Assembly: GCA_036555325.1 (NCBI GenBank)
Contig: DATBLQ010000046.1
Span: 1-35,582 of the forward strand
Reading direction: 5' to 3'
Source: DATBLQ01 sp036555325
Lineage (GTDB): Bacteria; Pseudomonadota; Alphaproteobacteria; Rhizobiales; Aestuariivirgaceae
DNA: 35,582 bases
How positions within the stretch are numbered: position 1 is the stretch's first letter; each line of letters starts with the position of its first letter. Position numbers and translations under genes: made by a program. The notes beneath the pieces are model-generated. The model was not told the origin of the DNA, did not search any database, and worked only from the letters and a program-made list of their open reading frames with translations. Below, piece after piece: positions 7,612 to 16,923 of this stretch.

Positions 7612-7736
7612 CGCTCCGCTCGGACGCGGTTCACATAGTGGGCCACGCCGCCGACGACCTGGCCGAAAAACTTGGGCACAACACGCAACGCGGAGCCATT
7701 GCCCAGTCCGTGGCGGGTGATCGTGTTGGTGGTCAT
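7518..7736 (-). CDS. DUF1127 small arginine-rich protein
   Basis: This 72-residue protein carries the DUF1127 (YjiS-like) signature at residues 41-60, in the form RQLQALDDRVLEDIGVARSD. Members are abundant in alphaproteobacteria, and some act as RNA-binding regulators in stress or phosphate and carbon metabolism; which role applies here is unknown. The start is well supported: TTAAGGAGAT lies just before the ATG. The last residues (WGSKSR) end near the prmA 3' end, and the two genes now overlap tail to tail by 94 nt because of the prmA extension. No transmembrane segment is seen. Confidence 0.85.
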   Translation of the reverse strand: MTTNTITRHGLGNGSALRVVPKFFGQVVGGVAHYVNRVRAERQLQALDDRVLEDIGVARSDIRCLVWGSKSR

Positions 7737-8141
7737 GGTTCAATCTCCTTAAGTTCGACCGCGGACGTTATGGAAACGAACCCGCCCTTAGTCCGCTGTT
7801 CGACAGGTTCTATTGCAACGCACAAGCTTATATGGCAGCGCACCACCCCTTCACCAGTAGCCGGATGGCAGCTCACATATGCGATTTACGCATAAGTCGA
7901 TCAACCAATTCTTAATCTTTCTTTATACGTCTGAAGTGCAAATCAAAGTAAAGGGTTACCTGAACAACCTCAAAGGTGGGAAAATTGGTTCACCCCTGCC
8001 GACGATGACATAATGTGGGCTAAAGCATGCAAATTTCGCAATCCAGCACAGAACCCGCTCCAAGAATGACTTCGCACTTGCAGCAGGGAAATTCTTAATG
8101 GGGCATTGCCGGACATAGGTTCTCGCCGTAAGGAACTACGA
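7737..8141. other. Promoter region between DUF1127 and aminopeptidase P genes
   Basis: About 400 bp separate two divergent starts. It is more AT-rich than its neighbours, notably at 7885-7960. Promoters for both genes are expected here. I see no RNA gene and no convincing protein. The imperfect repeat GGTGGGAA / TTCACC around 7975-7996 is too weak to call. A TTG at 8106 could in principle start the aminopeptidase, but it is disfavoured. Confidence 0.4.
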
Positions 8142-9953
8142 ATGCTGGAATATTCCGAATCCGAAGCATCCCCAACCGCTGCCCGTATTGGGGCATTTCG
8201 TGAGGAACTGAAGCGCCGCTCGCTTGATGGCTTTATCGTTCCCCGTCAGGACGAGTTTCAGGGCGAGTATGTGGCCCCCTATGCTGAGCGCTTGCGATGG
8301 CTCACCGGATTTGCAGGGTCATGGGGTCTTGCGATCATTCTTCAGCACAAGGCGGCTATTTTTGTGGATGGGCGCTATACGCTCCAGGTAGCAAGGGAGG
8401 TCGATACAACGCTTATCACCCCCCACCATCTGGTGGAGCCGCCGCCTCACTCATGGATCGAAAACAACATCGCCAAAGATCAGGTCATCGGTTATGACCC
8501 CTGGCTGTTGACTGCCGAACAGGTCTCTCGTTTCGAACAGTCGTGCGCCAAGGTCGGGGCAAGGCTTGAGGCTTGCGAAAATGTTGTCGATACGGTCTGG
8601 ACCGATCGGCCCGCCCGGCCGAACAAGGCAATTGAGGTTCAGCCCACTCAGTTCGCGGGCCGTACATCGGCCGAAAAAGTCGCTGAAGTAGCCGGAGTCC
8701 TGGAAAAGGAAGGCGCCGATGCCGTAGTCCTGACCCTTCCCGATTCTATTGCCTGGCTATTCAATATCCGTGGCCAGGATGTGAGGCACATTCCGGTAGT
8801 CCACGCTCAGGCAATCGTACACCGCACCCGTAAGGCCGATCTTTTCCTCGATCCGATACGAGTGCCGAACGATATGCAAGACCATTTTGCTTCCGTTGCC
8901 AACCTTCATCCACCCCGCACCTTCGTTGCCGCTCTCGAAAAACTTGGACAGGGCAAGGCGAAGGTGATCGTCGATTTTTCCACGGTCCCACAACGGGTTT
9001 GTTCAAGTTTGAAATCCTCGGGCGCCGAAATCGTCAACGCGCCTGACCCGACGCTCTTGCCTAAAGCGCGGAAGAATCTCGTCGAGCGGGAAGGTGCCCG
9101 CGCTGCCCATCGCCGCGATGGAGCCGCCATGGCGCAGTTTCTTCACTGGCTCGACGTGAATGCACCAAAGGGCGATCTCACTGAGCTTGCGGCTGCCGAT
9201 CAATTGCACGAATTCCGTCGCGCTACAGGCTCCCTTAAGGACCTTTCGTTCGACACGATTCCAGGAGCAGGTCCCAATGCAGCCATCCCGCACTACCATG
9301 TAAGTGCCCAATCCAATCGCAAGCTCGACAACGACAGCATCTTTCTGATCGATTCCGGCGCTCAGTATCAGGACGGCACGACCGACGTCACCCGCACTGT
9401 AATTATCGGCAGGCCAACTGCGGAAATGAAAGACCGTTACACCCGAGTGCTCAAGGGAATGATCGGCATTTCGACCATCCGTTTTCCCAAGGGAACCACG
9501 GGCAGCCAGCTCGACGTCCTGGCGCGTGCCGCGCTATGGAGCGCTGGCCTTGACTACGATCATGGCACCGGTCACGGCGTGGGCAGCTATCTCTCCGTCC
9601 ACGAAGGCCCTGCCCGCCTTAATAAAACCGACCGCACGCAGCTCGAGCCGGGTATGATCCTGTCGAACGAGCCGGGATATTATAAGGCGGGCAATTTCGG
9701 CATTCGCACTGAGAATCTACTGCTGATCCATGAACCGCAGGCAATCGCGGGCGGCGAGCGCCCGATGATGGGATTCGAAACCCTTACTCTCGTTCCGATT
9801 GATAATCGGCTGATCGAGCCTTCGCTGCTAACCGAAGAAGAAATCCGCTGGTTGAATGACTATCATGCTCGCGTGCTGAAGGAGATCGGTCCGCTGCTCG
9901 AGGGCGCCGATCTCCAATGGTTGCAAAACGCCTGCACCGCCCTGCGAAAATAG
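8142..9953 (+). CDS. pepP: Xaa-Pro aminopeptidase (aminopeptidase P, M24B)
   Basis: This metallopeptidase removes the N-terminal residue from peptides with proline in the second position. From the ATG at 8142 it has 603 residues, the size of the large three-domain aminopeptidase P. Two creatinase-like N-terminal domains (RIGAFREELKRRSLDGF..., then a second copy from about residue 170) precede the pita-bread catalytic domain. Metal ligands can be placed as D404 and D415 (DSGAQYQDGTTD), H478 (GTGHGVGSY), E510 (SNEPGYY) and E524 (IRTENL). AAGGAA lies 6 nt before the ATG, which supports this start over the TTG at 8106. The protein lacks a signal peptide and is cytoplasmic. The gene stands alone on the plus strand. 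Confidence 0.93.
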   Translation: MLEYSESEASPTAARIGAFREELKRRSLDGFIVPRQDEFQGEYVAPYAERLRWLTGFAGSWGLAIILQHKAAIFVDGRYTLQVAREVDTTLITPHHLVEPPPHSWIENNIAKDQVIGYDPWLLTAEQVSRFEQSCAKVGARLEACENVVDTVWTDRPARPNKAIEVQPTQFAGRTSAEKVAEVAGVLEKEGADAVVLTLPDSIAWLFNIRGQDVRHIPVVHAQAIVHRTRKADLFLDPIRVPNDMQDHFASVANLHPPRTFVAALEKLGQGKAKVIVDFSTVPQRVCSSLKSSGAEIVNAPDPTLLPKARKNLVEREGARAAHRRDGAAMAQFLHWLDVNAPKGDLTELAAADQLHEFRRATGSLKDLSFDTIPGAGPNAAIPHYHVSAQSNRKLDNDSIFLIDSGAQYQDGTTDVTRTVIIGRPTAEMKDRYTRVLKGMIGISTIRFPKGTTGSQLDVLARAALWSAGLDYDHGTGHGVGSYLSVHEGPARLNKTDRTQLEPGMILSNEPGYYKAGNFGIRTENLLLIHEPQAIAGGERPMMGFETLTLVPIDNRLIEPSLLTEEEIRWLNDYHARVLKEIGPLLEGADLQWLQNACTALRK

Positions 9954-9997
9954 TTCGACAAGACGGTTTCATGGCGGCGCAAGAAAAATGTCACCGA

Positions 9998-10300
9998 CTA
10001 AAGTAGCGCCCTCAGCACCACCACGCTCCCCACACCGATGACCACCACGACGATGAGCGGCAGGCGGAGAATTGCCGCACCCGCCGTGATTGCCGCGGCG
10101 AGCGTTTCCGCCACCCCGGTGGTTAGGATGGTTGGTGTGATGACCGCCATAAGAATGGCGGGCGGCATCGCATCGAGAGCTACTTTGGCGCGCCCCTTTA
10201 TGTTCAGAAAGCGGATGAAAACGAACCCCCCTACCCGCGTGGCATACGTTGCGAGCGCAATGCCAGCAATTGCGAGTAGGGTCCTGGGATCAATCTCCAT
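9998..10300 (-). CDS. azlD: AzlD, small subunit of branched-chain amino-acid exporter
   Basis: This 100-residue protein has three or four hydrophobic helices. The pattern ATYATRVGGF near the N-terminus and the very hydrophobic C-terminus (LPLIVVVVIGVGSVVVL) are typical of AzlD. It works with AzlC as a two-component exporter of branched-chain amino acids and analogues. Its start overlaps the end of the upstream azlC by 11 nt, so the pair is translationally coupled. It is the only azlD for two azlC genes in this locus. Confidence 0.88.
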   Translation of the reverse strand: MEIDPRTLLAIAGIALATYATRVGGFVFIRFLNIKGRAKVALDAMPPAILMAVITPTILTTGVAETLAAAITAGAAILRLPLIVVVVIGVGSVVVLRALL

Positions 10301-11000
10301 GCATCACGTTCCGAGTTTCGGTCATAATGGCAACCGCCACGCCAGCGAGGCCGCCAACTGCGATATACCAGGCACCCGGCAACAGCAATTTTGTCAAGAC
10401 AGCAGTTGCAGCGCTCGCAGCCAACACCGCTCCGGTCTGAGGTCCCCTCCAAAAGCCTGTAAGGATGGAAATGTAAAGCGCAGCAAAGGCAAAATCGAAT
10501 CCGTAGATTGCCGGATCGCTCAGGCTGTGGCCGACGATGGCACCGATTACCGTGGCAACCACCCAGTTGATCCACAGCGGCACTCCAAGACCCAAATAAT
10601 AGGACCAAGTGAGAGGTTGGCTCAGCACCCGCCGCTCGGAGAGCGCCCAAACTTCATCCGTCATCAGGAACATCGCGAGAGCCCGCATGTTCTCGGGAAT
10701 ATGCGTGGTGTGCCGCGATAGCGAAGCGCCCATCATCACATGCCGAAGATTGACTACGAAAACCGAGAAAGTAACCATCAGCCAAGGAACGGGATCGTGC
10801 CACAGATTGACGGCCACGAACTGTGCCGCACCGGCCGACGTGCTGGCGCTTGTAAGTGTTGCCTCGAGCGGCGAAAGTCCTGTCTTTACGGCCAGGGCGC
10901 CCCACAAGAGACCGATTGGGAATGCGGCGGCAAGAATCGGCAGAATGTCGACCAAGCCTCGCCGGAAATCGCCAGCCTTGAAGAAGCCGGCATTCAGCAT
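10290..11000 (-). CDS. azlC: AzlC, large subunit of branched-chain amino-acid exporter (copy adjacent to azlD)
   Basis: This integral membrane protein of about 236 residues has the AzlC family core: GLVDILPILAAAFPIGLLWG, then SPLEATLTSAS...GAAQFVAV, then NLRHVMMGASL, MTDEVWAL, and the GYFDFAF-like segment (YGFDFAFAALY). It partners with the overlapping azlD. The start is uncertain. The frame extends to an ATG at 11132, but the added 44 residues are not hydrophobic and have no counterpart in the second copy. The ATG at 11000 gives an N-terminus like the paralogue but has a poor ribosome-binding site. It is about 70 % identical by eye to the copy at 11277-12011, so the two arose by tandem duplication. 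Confidence 0.9.
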   Translation of the reverse strand: MLNAGFFKAGDFRRGLVDILPILAAAFPIGLLWGALAVKTGLSPLEATLTSASTSAGAAQFVAVNLWHDPVPWLMVTFSVFVVNLRHVMMGASLSRHTTHIPENMRALAMFLMTDEVWALSERRVLSQPLTWSYYLGLGVPLWINWVVATVIGAIVGHSLSDPAIYGFDFAFAALYISILTGFWRGPQTGAVLAASAATAVLTKLLLPGAWYIAVGGLAGVAVAIMTETRNVMHGD

Positions 11001-11276
11001 GCCTAACCCGGCATACCCATCGCGCCCGCGTGAATGATCGAGAACGGCCGCGGCGCCGACAGTCATTGCCGCGGACAAACTGCGCGGCGCGCTGGACTCG
11101 CTCCAGCCGTCGCTTTCCATCAGCCGCTTCATCCAACCCCGGTCCTGCTGCTGGAGCGTGTGAAAATCGGCGCTAGCCTACCGGCGGATGCACTAAGGAT
11201 TGCTTAAATTGAACCCACCGAGCTTATTGCTGGCAGTTCTGGGAAACGAAACCTTCAGACAATCGGCCCAATTGGA

Positions 11277-12011
11277 TCAATCTTGATCAGTGGAATGGCT
11301 GCGACCGGCCAGCGCAGCGCCGATTGCCACGCCTGCCAGCCCCCCCGCCGCAATATACCAAGCACCCGGCACCAAGACTTTGGTCAGCGTCGCAGCGGCC
11401 GCGCTCGCCGCCAACACTGCTCCCGTTCGCGGGCCTTTCCAGAAACCCGCTAAGATCGCAATGAACAGCGCCGAGAAGGCAAAATCGAAACCATAAGCTG
11501 CAGGATCGCCGAGGCCCAGCCCAACGACGGCGCCGAGGACGGTCGAGACAGTCCAATTGATCCACAATGGCAGGCCGAGGCCCAGGTAATAGGCCCAGGT
11601 GAGCGGACCACTGAGGGCACGCCGCTCGGACAGCGCCCAAACTTCATCCACCATCAGGAACATGAGAACAGGCCGCATCACGCGCGGGATGTGTTCGACA
11701 TGCCGCGACAGCGAGGCTCCCATCAGCACATGCCGTATGTTCACGACGAACACCGAGGAGACGAGAAGCAACCAGGGCACGGGATCGCGCCAGAGGTCGA
11801 TGGCGACGAATTGCGCAGCGCCTCCGAAAGCGCTTGCGCTGAGCAAACCCGCCTCGAGCGGCGATAACCCTTTTTTCACCGCTAGCGTTCCCCACAGCAG
11901 GCCTATGGGAAAGGCTGCAGCGAGAATTGGAAGAATGTCCAGAAAACCGCGTCGGAACTCGATCCACTTTAGACGCGCGACCCTCAGCTCTGTTGAATGC
12001 GCCTGAACCAC
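11277..12011 (-). CDS. azlC: AzlC paralogue without its own azlD
   Basis: This 244-residue membrane protein has the same core as the neighbouring copy (RRGFLDILPILAAAFPIG, GGAAQFVAIDLW, NIRHVLMGASLSRH, MVDEVWALSERR, YGFDFAFSALFIAIL). It starts at a GTG at 12011, inside the end of ligA on the same strand. The overlap is 28 nt, and GAGGA lies about 5 nt upstream within ligA. No azlD follows its stop; the next 144 nt (to 11132) hold none, and the next gene is the second azlC. It may share the single AzlD, act alone, or be drifting after duplication. The frame is intact and the family motifs are all present, so I treat it as functional. Confidence 0.88.
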   Translation of the reverse strand: MVQAHSTELRVARLKWIEFRRGFLDILPILAAAFPIGLLWGTLAVKKGLSPLEAGLLSASAFGGAAQFVAIDLWRDPVPWLLLVSSVFVVNIRHVLMGASLSRHVEHIPRVMRPVLMFLMVDEVWALSERRALSGPLTWAYYLGLGLPLWINWTVSTVLGAVVGLGLGDPAAYGFDFAFSALFIAILAGFWKGPRTGAVLAASAAAATLTKVLVPGAWYIAAGGLAGVAIGAALAGRSHSTDQD

Positions 12012-14101
12012 TCGTCCTCGTCAATCACTTCGACGCCATGTTTCTGTGCCTCTTTGAGTTTCGACCCTGCGCCCGGTCCCGCTACGACGATGTCGGTATT
12101 TTTCGACACCGAACCCGATACTTTGGCGCCCAGGCGCTCAGCCATCGATTTCGCCTCTTCGCGGGTCATGCGCTCCAGCGCTCCGGTGAATACCACGGTC
12201 TTCCCAGCCACAGGCGAGGTGCTGTTGATCCGCTCTAGCGGCGTGACTCGAACATGATCAAGCAACTCCTTCACGACCTTCGTATTGTGCTTCTCAGCGA
12301 AAAACTCGGCAACCGAGTTGCCCACCACCTCCCCGATGCCATCGATATCGGTGAGCCGCCGAAACTCATCGTTGTCCCGCGATCGGGCGGCAGCGTTCAT
12401 ATGCTGCACGAACGTTTCGACCGTGCCGTAAGCGCGCGCCAGTGTCCGCGCCGTCGTCTCGCCCACATGCCTGATACCCAGAGCAAAGATGAACCGATCG
12501 AGCGGCACGGTTCGTCGCGCATTGATCGCGGCAAAGAGGTTGCGTGCGCTCACCTCTCCCCAGCCCTCACGCTCCGCTAGCCGGTGGGCGGCCTTTCGAT
12601 CCTGCGATTCGAGAGTGAAGATGTCTGGCGGTGATTCCAACCAGCCTTCATCGAAGAATTCCTGAATGATCTTCTCTCCCATGCCCTCTATATCGAAGGC
12701 AAGCCGGGAGACGAAATGCCTCAGCCGTTCGACTCTCTGCGCCGGGCAGATAAGCCCGCCGGTGCACCGGCGAACTGCATCGAGCTTGTTCGTGTTCGGG
12801 TTGATCTCTCGCACCGCGTGACTGCCGCACGCGGGGCATCTTTCCGGGAATTTGTAGGGTTTGGTGCCAGCAGGCCGTTTTTCCGGCACAAATCCCAAAA
12901 TCTGCGGGATGACATCCCCCGCCCGCTGCAAGATGACGGTATCACCGATGCGGATATCCTTGCGCGCAACTTCATCCTCGTTGTGAAGCGTCGCATTGGC
13001 CACCACGACACCCCCGACGGTTACAGGCTTGAGTCGCGCCACCGGCGTCATCGCGCCGGTACGCCCGACCTGGATCTCGATACCCTCGAGGATGGTCATC
13101 GCCTTTTCTGCGGTAAACTTGTGCGCAAGCCCCCAGCGCGGCGCCCGCGATATGAAACCGAGCCGCTCCTGGTAATCGATCCGATTGACCTTGTAGACGA
13201 CGCCATCGATGTCGTAACCAAGCTTCGCTCGTTCCTGCTCGAGTTTTCGGTAGTGCTTCAGCAGTTGCTCGGGGGAGGTGCCCACGATCATCAGTTCGTT
13301 AACGGGCAGGCCCCACCGCTTGAATGCCTGACAGACTTCCCATTGCGTTTTCCCGGGCAGCGGATTTGCTTCGCCCCACGTATAAGCAAAAAAGCGCAGC
13401 GGCCGGGCTGCGGTAATCGATGCATCCAGTTGTCGAACCGATCCCGCCGCAGCACTGCGCGGATTGGCAAATATCTTGCTGCCGGTTCGCTCTTGCGCAG
13501 CATTGAGTTTTAGAAAATCCTCCGGACGCATGTAGATTTCGCCGCGGATATCGATCGCTTTGGGAAGGTTTCGGCCGGTCAGCCGCTTCGGGACATCGCC
13601 TATGGTTTTCACATTGGCAATTACATTCTCACCCTCATAGCCATCGCCGCGTGTCGCTGCCTCGACCAGCTCACCGTTCTCGTAGCGCAGCGAAATCGAC
13701 AGTCCATCGATCTTCGGCTCGGCGGTTATTTCCAGCGTCGCATCGGCAGGAAGTTTCAAGAACCTTCGCACTCTGCCAACAAAATCCTCAACCTCTTCAT
13801 TGGAAAAGGCATTGTTCAGCGAAAGCATTGGAAAACGGTGGCGCACCTTGCCGAATTTTTCGAGCGCCGGTGCTCCCACTTTTTGCGATGGGCTGTCGGG
13901 GGTGACGAGATCTGGAAATCGTTTTTCGATCGCTTCCAGGCGCCCCCGCAGGACATCATAGTCGCTGTCCGAAACGATGGGGGCATCCCGTTGATAGTAG
14001 CGCTCGTCATGCTCGGCAATTTGCTTGATCAGTTTACGCAACTCCGCCTTCGCCTGTGATTTGCTGAGCTTCTGGATATTTGTAGCGTTTCCCGAAGGCA
14101 T
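11984..14101 (-). CDS. ligA: NAD-dependent DNA ligase
   Basis: This 705-residue protein seals nicks in DNA using NAD+, which is essential for joining Okazaki fragments. The Ia domain (about 20-80) has the YYQRDAPIVSDSDYD pattern that binds NMN. The adenylated lysine is K130 in AEPKIDG (127-133). The nucleotidyltransferase motif RGDGYEGENV, the OB-fold, a four-cysteine zinc finger (CPACG...C...CPAQ), a helix-hairpin-helix region and a C-terminal BRCT domain (about 625-705) follow in order. The size is normal for LigA. The start follows the recN stop by 9 nt, with GAGCGAGAA before the ATG, so bamD-recN-ligA is one operon. The 3' end overlaps the start of azlC by 28 nt. Confidence 0.97.
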   Translation of the reverse strand: MPSGNATNIQKLSKSQAKAELRKLIKQIAEHDERYYQRDAPIVSDSDYDVLRGRLEAIEKRFPDLVTPDSPSQKVGAPALEKFGKVRHRFPMLSLNNAFSNEEVEDFVGRVRRFLKLPADATLEITAEPKIDGLSISLRYENGELVEAATRGDGYEGENVIANVKTIGDVPKRLTGRNLPKAIDIRGEIYMRPEDFLKLNAAQERTGSKIFANPRSAAAGSVRQLDASITAARPLRFFAYTWGEANPLPGKTQWEVCQAFKRWGLPVNELMIVGTSPEQLLKHYRKLEQERAKLGYDIDGVVYKVNRIDYQERLGFISRAPRWGLAHKFTAEKAMTILEGIEIQVGRTGAMTPVARLKPVTVGGVVVANATLHNEDEVARKDIRIGDTVILQRAGDVIPQILGFVPEKRPAGTKPYKFPERCPACGSHAVREINPNTNKLDAVRRCTGGLICPAQRVERLRHFVSRLAFDIEGMGEKIIQEFFDEGWLESPPDIFTLESQDRKAAHRLAEREGWGEVSARNLFAAINARRTVPLDRFIFALGIRHVGETTARTLARAYGTVETFVQHMNAAARSRDNDEFRRLTDIDGIGEVVGNSVAEFFAEKHNTKVVKELLDHVRVTPLERINSTSPVAGKTVVFTGALERMTREEAKSMAERLGAKVSGSVSKNTDIVVAGPGAGSKLKEAQKHGVEVIDEDEWFRRIQQS

Positions 14102-14110
14102 TTCTCGCTC

Positions 14111-15787
14111 TCATCCGGTCTGCGCGAGCAGGCGATCTGCTTGGGCCCGTGCTTCATCCGTGACCTTGGCGCCTGATAGCATGCGAGCGATTTCCTCTCG
14201 GCGGCTCTTGTTTGATAGAGGGGCAACTCGCGTAACCATGCGCTCTCCTTTGCCGCTCGCCGTTTCCATTTTGGAAATCAGCATGTGGGTGCGAGCCCGG
14301 GCCGCCACCTGGGGAGAGTGAGTCACACACAGCACCTGCAGCCCTTCCGCCAGCCGAAAGAGCCTTGAACCCATCGCGTGGGCAACGGCTCCGCCGACAC
14401 CTGTATCGATTTCATCAAAAATCAGGGTGGGCGCGGATCCCTTGGCAGCCAGAATGACCTTCAATGCCAACATGAAGCGGGCGAGCTCGCCGCCGGAGGC
14501 AATTCTCATAAGTGGGCCAAGCGGAACGCCGGGATTGGCCGTAACCAGAAATTCCACGCGATCGATCCCTTCCGGCCCGGCACGCCCGCTGTCGGCTTCG
14601 ACAAGTGTGTGAAACCGGGCCTTCTCAAGTTTGAGCGGCGGCAGCTCGGTCATGACCGCCTGGTCAAGCTGCTTCGCGGCAGCTATTCGAGCATGGCTGA
14701 GTTTCGCCGCCGCGTCATCGTAGGCCTTCCGCATTTCTTGTTCATGCTTGGTCAGCCGTTGGAGTGTTTCTCCGCCGTCAAAGATTGACCTCAGATCGGA
14801 TTCGAAGCTCTCAAGAAGCTTCGGCAGCGCCTCAACATCCACACGATGTTTTCGCGCAAGCGCCCGAAGCGCAAACAGTCTCTCCTCCGCTTGTTCCAAC
14901 TCTCGCGGATCAATGGCGAACAACCGCTCAGCGTATCCAATCGCACCGCTGGCCTCGGCCATTTCGGTCAGGACGCGGTCGAGCGAAGCACAAAGAGCGT
15001 CAAGCTTTCCCAGAGCCGTCTCGCGCCTGCGTTCAAGTTTTCTCAAAGCGGCGTTGAGGCGTGCTTCGAATGTTCCTTCTCCAGCGAGAACATCCCGTGC
15101 TTCGGCAACCAGCGCCGCAAGCTGCTCGGCATTCATCATCAGCTGCCGGCGTTCTGCAAGTGAGGCCTCTTCATCGCTGCGCGGCGCAAGCTCACGCAGC
15201 TCCCTCACCGAGTGTTCGAGAAAATCCCGCTCCACTTCAGCACGCTTAACACGTTCGCGTTGTTCTTCAACCGCATGCAGCGCCTCGCTCCAACCTTGCC
15301 AGGCCAGCTTCACCTGACGGACCAGCTGCTCGTGCCCGCCAAATGCATCGAGGAGCTCCCGATGTCTGGCAACATCGACAAGCGCCCGATCGTCGTGTTG
15401 CCCATGAATCTCCGCCAACAGGCCTCCGATTTGCCGCAGCAAGGTGATGCTGACGGGTTGATCGTTCACCGTCGCCCGCGACTTCCCATCCGCGCTTTGG
15501 ATACGGCGGATAACGAGCGAGCCCTCCACTTCGACGCCCTGCTCGGCCAGAATCCTCAGCACGCGATGGTCTTTGGGCAGGTCGAAGGAAGCTGTGACGA
15601 TGCCCTTCTCTTCATTAGCTCTCACCAGCGAGCTGTCGCCGCGCGCTCCCAGTGCCAGGCCTAAGGCGTCGAGCAAGATTGACTTTCCAGCGCCCGTTTC
15701 GCCCGACAGCACGCTCAGTCCTTCCTCGAAGCCTAGGTCGAGTTTTTCGATGAGAACAATGTCTCTGATCGACAGAGCCGTCAGCAT
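14111..15787 (-). CDS. recN: DNA repair ATPase RecN
   Basis: RecN is an SMC-like ATPase that helps repair DNA double-strand breaks. The 558-residue protein begins MLTALSIRDIVLIEKLDL and has Walker A GETGAGKS at 29-36. The middle (about 150-370) is a long charged coiled coil. The ABC signature SGGELARFMLALK and Walker B LIFDEIDTGVGG lie in the C-terminal third. The D-loop and H-loop region (VLCVTHSPQVAA) follows. Length is standard. It lies 28 nt downstream of bamD and 9 nt upstream of ligA. I see no LexA box immediately upstream, so expression probably depends on the operon promoter. Confidence 0.96.
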   Translation of the reverse strand: MLTALSIRDIVLIEKLDLGFEEGLSVLSGETGAGKSILLDALGLALGARGDSSLVRANEEKGIVTASFDLPKDHRVLRILAEQGVEVEGSLVIRRIQSADGKSRATVNDQPVSITLLRQIGGLLAEIHGQHDDRALVDVARHRELLDAFGGHEQLVRQVKLAWQGWSEALHAVEEQRERVKRAEVERDFLEHSVRELRELAPRSDEEASLAERRQLMMNAEQLAALVAEARDVLAGEGTFEARLNAALRKLERRRETALGKLDALCASLDRVLTEMAEASGAIGYAERLFAIDPRELEQAEERLFALRALARKHRVDVEALPKLLESFESDLRSIFDGGETLQRLTKHEQEMRKAYDDAAAKLSHARIAAAKQLDQAVMTELPPLKLEKARFHTLVEADSGRAGPEGIDRVEFLVTANPGVPLGPLMRIASGGELARFMLALKVILAAKGSAPTLIFDEIDTGVGGAVAHAMGSRLFRLAEGLQVLCVTHSPQVAARARTHMLISKMETASGKGERMVTRVAPLSNKSRREEIARMLSGAKVTDEARAQADRLLAQTG

Positions 15788-15815
15788 GCGCTCTTATAAA
15801 CTAATCCCAAGGCAG

Positions 15816-16727
15816 CTAAAACGGATTGACTGCCCCAATCGCTTTGCTGATCCACGACTCCTTGTTTTCCTCGGGCGCAATGCCGCCGGTTTGGAGAAGC
15901 GCATAGGCATCCTTGTACCACTGGCTGTTGGGGTAATTATGACCCAGCACGGCTGCCGCGGTCTGCGCCTCCGACTGGACTCCAAGAGCATAATAGGCCT
16001 CGGTCAGTCGGTACAAAGCTTCCGGCGTCTGCGATGTCGTTTGGTATTTCTCAACGACAGTCCTGAAGCGATTGATCGATGCGACATAAGCCCTCTTTCT
16101 CAGATAGTAGCGCCCGACCTCCATTTCCTTGCCGGCTAGGTGGTCGCGCGCGAGCATAGCCTTCGCTTCGGCGTCCCTGGCATAGACGGTGCCTGGGAAA
16201 CGCCGGCTCACCTCTTCGAGAGAGGTCAGTGCATTTTCCGTGACCGATTGGTCGCGCTTCACGTCCATGATCTGCTCGTAATAGCACAGCGCCACCAGGT
16301 AATAGGCATAGACCGCATCCTTGTGGCCCGGATGCAGCGTTATGAATCGCTGCGCCGCCGCTATTGCCTCGGTGTAGCCGTTACGCTGGTATTGCGCATA
16401 AGCCGCCATCAGGGTCGCCTTGGTCGCAAGCCCCGAATAGGGATGTTGCCGTTCAACTTCCTCGAACTGCTTCGCGGCCGTCTTGTATTGCTTGTCCTTG
16501 AGTTTTTCCAACCCCTTATTGTAGAGCTCGGCCACTGGTTCGGATTTATCCGCCGCGGTCATATCCGGGGAGACGCTTTCTCCCTTGGTGGCGCCAACCG
16601 CAGACGGTTCTGCGGTGGGCCCGGCTGTGGGGGGATCGTCCCCTAGGAGATTCGGCAGCGCGCCGCAACTCGCAAGGCCGGCGCCGAGCGCCAAAATCAA
16701 TGCGATAGATGAAAGCTGCAGCCGCAA
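15816..16727 (-). CDS. bamD: Outer membrane assembly lipoprotein BamD
   Basis: BamD is the essential lipoprotein partner of BamA in folding beta-barrel proteins into the outer membrane. The 303-residue frame opens with a lipoprotein signal peptide ending in the lipobox LASC, lipidated cysteine C21. A Thr/Pro-rich linker (residues 24-60) leads into TPR-like helical repeats, seen in AELYNKGLEKLKDKQYKTAA, HPYSGLATKATLM, HPGHKDAVYAYYL and YPNSQWYKDAYAL. The start codon is TTG, well placed after AAAAGGGGATT. It is the first gene of a bamD-recN-ligA operon. In many relatives lpxC lies just upstream of bamD; here it is missing. Confidence 0.94.
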   Translation of the reverse strand: MRLQLSSIALILALGAGLASCGALPNLLGDDPPTAGPTAEPSAVGATKGESVSPDMTAADKSEPVAELYNKGLEKLKDKQYKTAAKQFEEVERQHPYSGLATKATLMAAYAQYQRNGYTEAIAAAQRFITLHPGHKDAVYAYYLVALCYYEQIMDVKRDQSVTENALTSLEEVSRRFPGTVYARDAEAKAMLARDHLAGKEMEVGRYYLRKRAYVASINRFRTVVEKYQTTSQTPEALYRLTEAYYALGVQSEAQTAAAVLGHNYPNSQWYKDAYALLQTGGIAPEENKESWISKAIGAVNPF

Positions 16728-16898
16728 ATCAATCCCCTTTTGTGCGCTGTTGCTGCGCAGCCGAAACAGCCGTCTTATGACTGCCGCGTCTGCATAAAGA
16801 TGTCAAACCCGGCCATTTTGTGGCCTTCCATTTAGCGCGCAACCGGTTGTTTTTGCTGCGACGACATTCGCCGCAGTTGGGCCGGGTCATAACGTCAA

Positions 16899-16923
16899 GC
16901 CCGGCGGTTTTAAGCCGCCGAGC
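16899..16923 (-). terminator. Hairpin after ftsZ
   Basis: On the minus strand, GCTCGGCGG pairs with CCGCCGGGC over 9 bp (one G-U pair) around a 7-nt loop, followed by TTGACGTT. It lies 23 nt past the ftsZ stop codon, so it probably ends the ftsZ transcript and separates it from bamD. Confidence 0.65.

Noticed and set aside
10038..10721. A 227-codon plus-strand open frame
   Set aside because: It is antisense to azlD and azlC, whose membrane helices and overlap are typical of the family.
12716..13513. A 265-codon plus-strand open frame
   Set aside because: It lies wholly antisense to ligA, has no ribosome-binding site or recognisable domain, and high-GC DNA often leaves such frames open opposite a real gene.
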